A stretch of DNA of 10,139 bases from JBGTNQ01 sp038212375 (GTDB lineage Bacteria > Patescibacteriota > Minisyncoccia > Phycocordibacterales > Zambryskibacteraceae): NCBI GenBank assembly GCA_038212375.1, contig JBBQUO010000023.1, positions 1 to 10,139 on the forward strand, given 5' to 3'. Below, piece after piece: positions 5,661 to 10,139 of this stretch (position 1 is its first letter; each line of letters begins with the position of its first letter). A model generated the notes under the pieces. It was not told where the DNA came from. It did no database searches and saw only the letters and a program-made list of their open reading frames with translations. The translations under genes and the position numbers were made by a program.

Positions 5661-6116
5661 ATGAACATATTTCAAAACAAAATCTTTCTCGGACTCTGTG
5701 TGCTCATTGGTATCACGATTTTTTATTACGTCGGTGTCCATTCGAACAGCGTAGACAAATACGTAACCGCTCCTGACGCATCATCGATCCCTACGACTCA
5801 GACGTCTGCAACAACTGATCATTCAAACCCTCAAATGTATAACTACATTGATGCAATTGGGCATGTGGGTGAATATGCAAAAGTAACTGGTACCGTACTG
5901 AGCGTCTATACTGCAAAAAGCGGAATGACATTCTTTGATTACTGCAAGAGTTACAAAACCTGCCCATTCAATGTAGTAATTTTTGCATCAGACAAAACAA
6001 AATTTCCTGATGTACAAAATTTTGTCGGCGATATTACGGTTACTGGAGACATAAAATCTTATCAAGGAAAAGCTGAGATTATCGTAAAAAGTCCTGATCA
6101 GATACAGAAAAATTAG
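5661..6116 (+). CDS. Membrane-anchored OB-fold protein, likely nucleic-acid binding
   Basis: This 151-aa protein has one membrane segment (about residues 8-27), a Thr/Ser-rich linker (about 36-58), then an OB-fold-like domain (about 63-148). The domain reads IDAIGHVGEYAKVTGTVLSV, then VVIFASDKTKFPD and ITVTGDIKSYQGKAEIIVKS, ending in PDQI. This closely resembles OB modules that accompany PLD or micrococcal nuclease domains in other bacteria. ATG 5661 is 1 nt after the upstream stop; a TTG at 5643 in frame is rejected because it lies inside the PLD gene and would lengthen the leader for no reason. The tight pairing suggests the OB domain presents or holds DNA for the PLD enzyme. Confidence 0.8.
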   Translation: MNIFQNKIFLGLCVLIGITIFYYVGVHSNSVDKYVTAPDASSIPTTQTSATTDHSNPQMYNYIDAIGHVGEYAKVTGTVLSVYTAKSGMTFFDYCKSYKTCPFNVVIFASDKTKFPDVQNFVGDITVTGDIKSYQGKAEIIVKSPDQIQKN

Positions 6117-6137
6117 AATGAACTAAGTATTTTGCCG

Positions 6138-6177
6138 AAACAAAATCCGACTTACATATCTAAGTCGGATTTTGTTT
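6138..6177. terminator. Perfect 17-bp bidirectional terminator
   Basis: Bases 6138-6154 are the exact reverse complement of 6161-6177, with a 6-nt loop. The stem has GTCGGA/TCCGAC at the core and A/T runs on the outside, giving T-rich ends on both strands. It separates the convergent PLD/OB unit and the prepilin gene and can serve both. Confidence 0.85.
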
Positions 6178-6205
6178 AGTGTGTGTTTTGAGAGTGATTA
6201 TGAAT

Positions 6206-6730
6206 CTACCGTGTTAGACAAATTGTTGCAGCATTTGGGATCGAAGTTTCTGTTCCTGCTTTGGGTGCACACACCGTAACTCGACCTACGGTATCTGTAC
6301 TTACGAAATATCCAGTAAGAGGGTTCGTAGCGCCACCTGGATCAGAGGGAATAGAAGGGAGGTATGTTGGCGCAAGACATCCGATTGATGCGGTTGCGGT
6401 AGTAGTATCAGTTGCAAGTGAAGTTGAAATTTCTGTTGAAGTTGCTGCAATGGGTCCGCAGGTATAGGTAGTGCCACCAATGGTAAACGTTCCTGCAAAG
6501 GTACCCTTGTTGTCTGCTATGCGCTGGCCGATTGCACTGAGAATCGTTTCTACATTTGATTGTCTTTGGGTATTGCGTGCTTGTGCAAATTGCTTTGCAG
6601 GGTTAATGGCAATAATTACAATCGCTGCAAGTATCGCTATAATGCCGATCACCACGAGAATCTCGATAAGCGTAAAGCCCGCATTCTTTTTATTTCTTAG
6701 AAGAAGAGAGGCTTTCAAATACTGTTTCAT
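6206..6730 (-). CDS. Type IV prepilin-like protein (pseudopilin or pilin)
   Basis: This 174-aa protein has a classic class III prepilin signal: a basic 18-residue leader ending KKNAG, cleavage before F19, then FTLIEILVVIGIIAIL with E23 at mature position +5. The hydrophobic helix continues to about residue 43. The globular part contains four cysteines (C91, C118, C154, C171), which could form disulfides, and a Thr/Ala-rich middle. Such proteins build type IV pili, competence pseudopili or secretion pseudopili. No other pilus gene is nearby, so the role is unsettled. ATG 6730 is chosen over longer starts because only it gives a normal prepilin leader. Confidence 0.9.
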   Translation of the reverse strand: MKQYLKASLLLRNKKNAGFTLIEILVVIGIIAILAAIVIIAINPAKQFAQARNTQRQSNVETILSAIGQRIADNKGTFAGTFTIGGTTYTCGPIAATSTEISTSLATDTTTATASIGCLAPTYLPSIPSDPGGATNPLTGYFVSTDTVGRVTVCAPKAGTETSIPNAATICLTR

Positions 6731-6737
6731 AATGTTC

Positions 6738-6743
6738 AAAATA
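6738..6743 (-). promoter_or_regulatory. Weak -10-like box (TATTTT) before the prepilin gene
   Basis: On the minus strand TATTTT is followed by 7 nt and the ATG at 6730, in line with the spacing at other genes. The match is poor and the tract is AT-rich, so it could be chance. Confidence 0.25.
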
Positions 6744-6852
6744 AATTTGATAAATATTACTAAAGCAAAAAACCACACAACACTCACTTTAGAGTACAGC
6801 ACTGCTATATCTGTGCAAGCACGATATGAAGTGTCAGGAAGCACACCGCATA

Positions 6853-6967
6853 AGGTACTCAAGGTCAGCACTATGACAAAAAGAGATACCGCGGATATAC
6901 TTTGGTAATTGCTGAATCACTTGACTTTATACTTCAATTATGGTAAGGTCAGCAAAGGAGGTACTCA
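6853..6967 (+). repeat. Two short direct repeats flanking the lipoprotein promoter
   Basis: AGGTACTCA occurs at 6853-6861 and 6959-6967, and AAGGTCAGCA at 6861-6870 and 6945-6954. The two motifs appear in mirrored order around the promoter, so they could be operator sites. The second AGGTACTCA is part of a GGTAC-TCA-GTACC hairpin (6960-6972). Confidence 0.55.
6873..6901 (+). promoter_or_regulatory. Sigma70-type promoter for the Ig-like lipoprotein gene
   Basis: ATGACA (6873-6878), a 17-nt spacer and TATACT (6896-6901) match the consensus at five of six bases each. The transcript would begin near 6908, leaving a leader of about 97 nt. A second, weaker option is TTGACT (6921-6926), 17 nt, TAAGGT (6944-6949). 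Confidence 0.6.
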
Positions 6968-6994
6968 GTACCACGTTCTTCACATAACAGCCTC

Positions 6995-6999
6995 GGAGG
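6995..6999 (+). promoter_or_regulatory. Shine-Dalgarno GGAGG deciding the lipoprotein start
   Basis: GGAGG lies 5 nt before ATG 7005. It forms the 3' arm of a small GCCTC-G-GAGGC hairpin (6990-7000). A further perfect AAAGGAGGT (6954-6962) sits upstream without any start codon close by. Confidence 0.75.
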
Positions 7000-7004
7000 C
7001 TTCC

Positions 7005-8060
7005 ATGCGTTCCAAGTTCGTTTTTCTCACCATGATTACTGTTTCGGCTCTGCTCGCAGCTTGCGGGCGCAACGTCACGCAGTCGGTGGAGATCCACGTT
7101 CCACCTGGTACAAGTGACACCGTGAGGACCGTCACAAAGTACCCAGCGTCGATTCAGGTAAACCCTGATTCAACCCAGGTATTTCTGGGTGGTACCTATC
7201 GTTTCTCAGGAACGGCGACCGATTCGCTTAATCGATCTACGACGATCATTTGGTCGTCGCTCGACCCAAGCGTTGCCACTGTCGACAATTCTGGTCTCGT
7301 GACCAGTGTCGGAGTTGGACTAGCTCGTATCAACGCGGTCAACAACTCAGATCCGTCAAGTAAAAAGACGGTCAAGATCGCTGTCGTTGTAATACCGGTA
7401 CCAAAGTTCACTCCGACAATTCGGATTTCTCCGGATTCAACGGCCATCACGATTCCCGCAACATTTACGTTTGCAGGAGTTGCGACCGATTCGCTCAACC
7501 GACCTACGACGATCATCTGGTCGTCGCTTGATCAGTCGATTGCATCGATCGATCGCAATACCGGTGTCGTCACAGGTATCGCAACTGGCGTTGCCCGTAT
7601 CGTCGGCAGTAATGCAAGTGATACATCAAAGAAGGCAACTTCTAAGGTTAGTGTCACTCAGCAGGTCCAGAGCATCACCATTTCACCGGCTTCAATCGTC
7701 GGTAAGATCGGTGGGTCTTTTGACTTCGTTGTAACCGTCGTGCCGGCGAACTACACTTTCCGATGCATTTCGAGTGGAGCGGCAGTTGTAGGTATGCTAC
7801 TCACCTCAAACACTGCAGGTCAGAAGATCTGTAGAGCGACTTTCTTTGGGCTCAGTCCTCAGGCTGGAGTTAGTCCCGTACAGGTGTACGCTGAGACTGA
7901 TTCCATTGGTACCCTTGTTGGTGGAGCACGAGACCGACTGCGCGCAGGTGCAGAAGTGCGTGTAACCGCAACGGGTCTTCTCGTCCTTCCTATTCTCGGG
8001 TTTGCTCTTGAACTAGGGGACATGGTTGCATCAGATGCAACGGCTGTAAAAAGGAAATGA
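7005..8060 (+). CDS. Lipoprotein with bacterial Ig-like (BIG2-type) domains
   Basis: This 351-aa protein has a lipoprotein signal peptide with lipobox LAAC (lipidated C20), so it should be exported and anchored on the outer face of the membrane. Two BIG2-like domains follow (about residues 46-130 and 137-218), each with the I-x-V/I-x-P-x-S start and the WSS.D.S.A..D..G.VT..G.G.A.I core; a third beta-domain (about 222-323) is diverged and contains C254 and C276. A hydrophobic stretch (324-337) lies near the C-terminus. Ig-like proteins serve in adhesion or surface structure. The region is about 50-55% GC by counting two lines, against about 32% in a line of the DedA gene, suggesting transfer. 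Start chosen from GGAGG and the signal peptide. Confidence 0.88.
   Translation: MRSKFVFLTMITVSALLAACGRNVTQSVEIHVPPGTSDTVRTVTKYPASIQVNPDSTQVFLGGTYRFSGTATDSLNRSTTIIWSSLDPSVATVDNSGLVTSVGVGLARINAVNNSDPSSKKTVKIAVVVIPVPKFTPTIRISPDSTAITIPATFTFAGVATDSLNRPTTIIWSSLDQSIASIDRNTGVVTGIATGVARIVGSNASDTSKKATSKVSVTQQVQSITISPASIVGKIGGSFDFVVTVVPANYTFRCISSGAAVVGMLLTSNTAGQKICRATFFGLSPQAGVSPVQVYAETDSIGTLVGGARDRLRAGAEVRVTATGLLVLPILGFALELGDMVASDATAVKRK
7215..7533 (+). repeat. 52-bp duplicated segment within the Ig-like domains
   Basis: Bases 7215-7266 and 7482-7533 are 46/52 identical with a 267-bp (89-codon) period. All six differences are transitions and five are silent; the sixth changes Ser to Pro. The two Ig-like domains therefore arose by duplication with the core conserved. 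Confidence 0.8.
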
Positions 8061-8086
8061 AGTAAACACAATCTTTCGGGGTTGTG

Positions 8087-8122
8087 AGGCGGGATCCAGA
8101 TTTTTGGATCCCGTCTTTTTTT
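8087..8122 (+). terminator. Strong rho-independent terminator
   Basis: A stem of about 12 bp (8087-8098 with 8105-8116, one G-T pair) around a 6-nt loop is followed by a run of seven T (8116-8122). It ends the lipoprotein transcript before the dnaX promoter. Confidence 0.9.
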
Positions 8123-8171
8123 GTGCAAATCGCAAAATATAGAGAATTCGTCAACACTCTATCCTCTGGTA

Positions 8172-8177
8172 TATAAT
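8172..8177 (+). promoter_or_regulatory. Consensus -10 (TATAAT) for dnaX
   Basis: TATAAT is followed by 6 nt and ATG 8184, so the dnaX transcript is probably leaderless. A weak -35 (TCAACA, 8151-8156) has a 15-nt spacer. Confidence 0.6.
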
Positions 8178-8183
8178 GCTTTC

Positions 8184-9239
8184 ATGTCCAAAACAGCAGG
8201 GGAACATAGTACAGCACTCTATCGCAAATACCGCCCTCAAAAGTGGGGAGATGTCGTGGGTCAGGATCAAGTTATTTCTGTACTCGAATCGGCGATCGAA
8301 GCGAAAGGGATTTCGCATGCATATCTCTTTGCAGGATCACGCGGCACGGGGAAGACTTCTGTAGCGCGTATCTTTGCGCGTGAGATCGGGTGCAAAGCAA
8401 ACGATCTATTCGAAATAGATGCAGCGTCTAATCGTGGTATCGATGATGTGAGAGATATCAAAGAATCAGTCAATACTCTTCCATTCGAATCTCCATACAA
8501 GGTCTATATTATCGACGAGGTGCATATGCTCACGAAGGAAGCATTCAATGCACTACTCAAAACTCTCGAAGAACCACCTGCATATGTTGTGTTCATTCTC
8601 GCGACGACAGAGATGGAAAAGATTCCTGAGACAGTCCTTTCACGTTGTCAGGTATTTCAATTCAAAAAACCGAACGAATCTGTACTCAAAGGTGTAGCTA
8701 CGAGTGTCGCAAAGAAAGAAGGATATACGCTCGAGCCTGCCGCTGCAGAGCTCATCGCGCTTCTCGGTGACGGGTCATTTCGCGATATGCAGGGACAGCT
8801 CGAAAAAGTGATCGGGTTTTCGAAGGATAAAAAAGTGACACTCGAAGAAGTAGAGAAGATCACTGGTGCTCCGAAAAATACTCTGGTAAATATTTTCGTC
8901 AAGGCAGTATCAGAAAAAAATGTCTCAGGTGCACTTGAAGTTCTCCAGAAAGTTTCTGAAGCAAATACCGAAATGAAAATGTTTTTGAAGCTCGCACTCA
9001 TGAAAATGCGGTATGTACTCCTTCTCAAATTTGCAAAAGATACCGAAGCGCTCATACAAGGAAAAGTGTCAGAAGAAGACCTCGCGTTTCTCAAAGAGCT
9101 CAGCACCTCGAGCGAGCAGGGGATCACATCAGCTATGCTTTCTGAACTGCTCGGAGCTTATGAGATGGTAGGCCGCACTCATATCCCTGAGTTACCGATA
9201 GAACTTGCCTTGGTGAAGATTCTGGGTCAGAATAGCTAA
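8184..9239 (+). CDS. dnaX: DNA polymerase III subunit gamma (DnaX), short, without zinc module
   Basis: This 351-aa AAA+ ATPase is the clamp-loader subunit that loads the sliding clamp during replication. The N-terminus ALYRKYRPQKWGDVVGQ is diagnostic. Walker A GSRGTGKT (51-58), Walker B YIIDEVH (108-114), sensor-1 ATTE (140-143), the SRC arginine finger (153-155) and sensor-2 GSFRD (197-201) are all present. The four-cysteine zinc module that normally follows the first helix is missing: REIGC (67-70 plus) runs straight into LFEIDAASNRGID, leaving one cysteine. There is no tau-type C-terminal extension. An upstream start at 8121 is rejected because it precedes the promoter. tRNA-Gln follows after 12 nt. 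Confidence 0.95.
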   Translation: MSKTAGEHSTALYRKYRPQKWGDVVGQDQVISVLESAIEAKGISHAYLFAGSRGTGKTSVARIFAREIGCKANDLFEIDAASNRGIDDVRDIKESVNTLPFESPYKVYIIDEVHMLTKEAFNALLKTLEEPPAYVVFILATTEMEKIPETVLSRCQVFQFKKPNESVLKGVATSVAKKEGYTLEPAAAELIALLGDGSFRDMQGQLEKVIGFSKDKKVTLEEVEKITGAPKNTLVNIFVKAVSEKNVSGALEVLQKVSEANTEMKMFLKLALMKMRYVLLLKFAKDTEALIQGKVSEEDLAFLKELSTSSEQGITSAMLSELLGAYEMVGRTHIPELPIELALVKILGQNS

Positions 9240-9251
9240 GCTTTCTTATTT

Positions 9252-9325
9252 TGCGGGATCGTCTAATGGTAGGACAGTAGCCTTTGAAGCTATTAATCTT
9301 GGTTCGATTCCAAGTCCCGCAGCCA
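9252..9325 (+). tRNA. trnQ: tRNA-Gln (anticodon UUG), CCA encoded
   Basis: The cloverleaf closes fully: acceptor TGCGGGA with TCCCGCA, D-arm GTCT/GGAC with loop AATGGTA, anticodon stem GTAGC/GCTAT (one G-T pair) with loop CTTTGAA and anticodon TTG, a 4-nt variable loop, and T-arm CTTGG/CCAAG with loop TTCGATT. The discriminator is G and CCA is encoded (9323-9325). It lies 12 nt after dnaX and may share its transcript. The 3' half is also the coding end of the recombinase on the opposite strand. Confidence 0.95.
9290..9325. other. Inferred attachment-site region in the tRNA-Gln 3' half
   Basis: The recombinase on the minus strand ends inside the tRNA (stop at 9293-9295), so the 3' half of the tRNA is the shared border between chromosome and element. 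The crossover bases cannot be placed without the other end, which is outside the window. Confidence 0.4.
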
Positions 9326-10012
9326 AGTTTCGGAATTCGTTTTTTCGCCAAAATTCGGAGCGTCGCAAAGCGACGCGACTGGAGTTTCCGCCAGAATTCG
9401 CCAAGGGTTTTTGAAATCCAAAAAGAGCGAGCGGGACGCGAGGCGGGGGTTCGAGCCAATCTTTTTAAGAAAATCTCTTTTGGCTTCGAGATTTTCTTCT
9501 GAAGCGATAATTATGGCTAGGTTACTGTCTAAAATGAATTGTTTAGAAAGTTCGAGCCAGCGATTGCCTTTTCGTTCAAAATCCTTCAATAACTCTCTCA
9601 AATCAATTTTTTGGTTGAGGAGTTTTTGCTTCTTGGCGATATACTCCTCGCTCGTAATTGTGCTATCCAAATGAGCGTCAAGGAGCTTATCTAGCGTCTC
9701 CTCAACACTTTTGATTTGATTTTTCAGATTTTGAACAAAAAGGGCGTCAGAGTGGAAACTGCTCGCTTGTTCCTTTTCCAGTTCAGCGAGCATGAATTCT
9801 TTCCACTCTGTCGGCAAAGAAACTTTTTTGATAGTGTCATTCACTTGTTCGGCGAGGAATTCTTCGCGGATATATTTTTGTGCGCAAACACCTTTCTTTT
9901 TAGTGCAACGATAATAGGTGTGACCTTTCTGCACTTCGCTTGTGATACCACAGCCACATTCTCCGCACAAAAAAGTCCCGCGAAAAATATGTTTATTTAA
10001 ACCTCGCTTCAT
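9293..10012 (-). CDS. C-terminal part of a large serine recombinase (zinc ribbon and coiled coil)
   Basis: The 239-aa open part starts at ATG 10012, but homologous frame continues upstream, so this is not a natural gene start. A recombinase zinc beta-ribbon is clear: FRGTFLCGECGC with C16, C19, then YYRC (C36) and C43, followed by QKYIREEFL. A long charged coiled-coil region (about residues 50-180) follows, as in large serine integrases. The C-terminus FLDFKNPWRILAE is typical. The final residues WLRDLESNQD are read from the tRNA-Gln gene, with the stop at 9293-9295. The catalytic domain is outside the window. Large serine recombinases insert and excise mobile DNA through a covalent phosphoserine intermediate. 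Confidence 0.82.
   Translation of the reverse strand: MKRGLNKHIFRGTFLCGECGCGITSEVQKGHTYYRCTKKKGVCAQKYIREEFLAEQVNDTIKKVSLPTEWKEFMLAELEKEQASSFHSDALFVQNLKNQIKSVEETLDKLLDAHLDSTITSEEYIAKKQKLLNQKIDLRELLKDFERKGNRWLELSKQFILDSNLAIIIASEENLEAKRDFLKKIGSNPRLASRSLFLDFKNPWRILAETPVASLCDAPNFGEKTNSETWLRDLESNQD
9360..9376. repeat. Perfect 7-bp hairpin in the recombinase 3' coding end
   Basis: GCGTCGC (9360-9366) and GCGACGC (9370-9376) pair around AAA, 35 nt beyond the tRNA. There is no T-run directly after it. It could protect the tRNA transcript 3' end or be part of the element end; GAATTC-centred short repeats flank it (9333-9338, 9393-9398). Confidence 0.5.
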
Positions 10013-10049
10013 CGGGTGAGCATTCCTCGCCGAGACTTCAGCACACTTA

Positions 10050-10139
10050 TCAAAAATTACTAGGACAAGAATGGTGAATTAAATGATGGCTGTCCCCATT
10101 TTCTCGGAATAAAGCCGACCAAAAAGCATTCGCTAGAAA
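10050..10139 (-). pseudogene. Upstream portion of the serine recombinase in another frame (frameshift, partial)
   Basis: From the window edge to TGA 10052-10050 the minus strand reads NAFWSALFRENG, then HHLIHHSCPSNF. This looks like the segment before the zinc ribbon in CPR serine recombinases (typically NxFYxGxxRxxG ... H.P.....LFDKC). The expected next residues DKCAEVSARN are read in the adjacent frame, so a one-base shift lies at the run of five A on the plus strand (10052-10056). In the downstream frame two stops (10079-10081 and 10133-10135) block readthrough. Either the gene is decaying or the read has a homopolymer error. Confidence 0.55.

Noticed and set aside
6731..6871. Longer start for the prepilin gene
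   Set aside because: It would put a second hydrophobic stretch before the prepilin leader and ruin the processing signal.
6954..6962. Leader peptide after the perfect AAAGGAGGT
   Set aside because: No ATG, GTG or TTG lies within a usable distance downstream.
8058..8060. Alternative genetic code with UGA as glycine
   Set aside because: TGA here ends the lipoprotein just before a strong terminator, and no conserved gene has an in-frame TGA except the frameshifted recombinase.

Overview
The window most likely comes from a member of the Candidatus Patescibacteria (CPR), probably of the Parcubacteria type. No marker gene settles this. The case rests on compact, AT-rich coding with overlapping or abutting gene ends, several very small membrane proteins including a DUF5652-like one, a short DnaX that lacks the zinc-binding module, a tandem LTSAEGL-type repeat protein, a prepilin-like gene, and many start codons lying only 6-9 nt downstream of a -10-like box with no Shine-Dalgarno sequence. 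UGA is used as a stop (lipoprotein gene) and no conserved gene has an in-frame UGA, so the recoded SR1/Gracilibacteria groups are unlikely.

Layout. Bases 1-639 hold the 3' end of a gene ending in three and a half perfect-period 21-residue repeats. A cluster of perfect inverted repeats built on CCGAGG/CCTCGG follows (657-751), then mscL with a C-terminal zinc ribbon (845-1258). Bases 1259-1740 have no secure gene; the minus strand carries one long frame broken by a single TAA inside a 25-nt perfect hairpin, possibly a gene remnant. Bases 1741-3190 encode a NitT/TauT-like ABC permease and ATPase that overlap, with no binding protein nearby. Three minus-strand genes follow (4059 down to 3191): a 53-aa glycine-rich membrane protein, an acidic 49-aa protein, and a membrane-anchored beta-domain protein. 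A DUF5652-like gene (4125-4394) converges on, and overlaps, a DedA-family gene (4386-4988).

Bases 5108-6116 are a two-gene unit: a membrane-anchored phospholipase-D-fold protein and, 1 nt later, a membrane-anchored OB-fold protein, plausibly an extracytoplasmic nuclease pair. A perfect bidirectional terminator separates it from a convergent prepilin gene (6206-6730, minus). Divergent from the pilin is a GC-richer Ig-like lipoprotein gene (7005-8060) with a good sigma70-type promoter, a long leader and a strong Shine-Dalgarno, unlike its neighbours. A strong terminator follows, then dnaX (8184-9239) with TATAAT six bases before its ATG, and tRNA-Gln(UUG) 12 nt after dnaX. To the right lies the C-terminal part of a large serine recombinase on the minus strand. 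Its last codons are read from the 3' half of the tRNA, which marks the tRNA as the probable edge of an integrated element. The recombinase frame is broken by a shift at a run of five A/T.

The most interesting points are the recurrent -10-to-ATG spacing that suggests leaderless transcripts, the split PLD/OB nuclease-like pair, the DnaX without its zinc module, the palindrome cluster, and the serine recombinase using a tRNA gene as its coding end.
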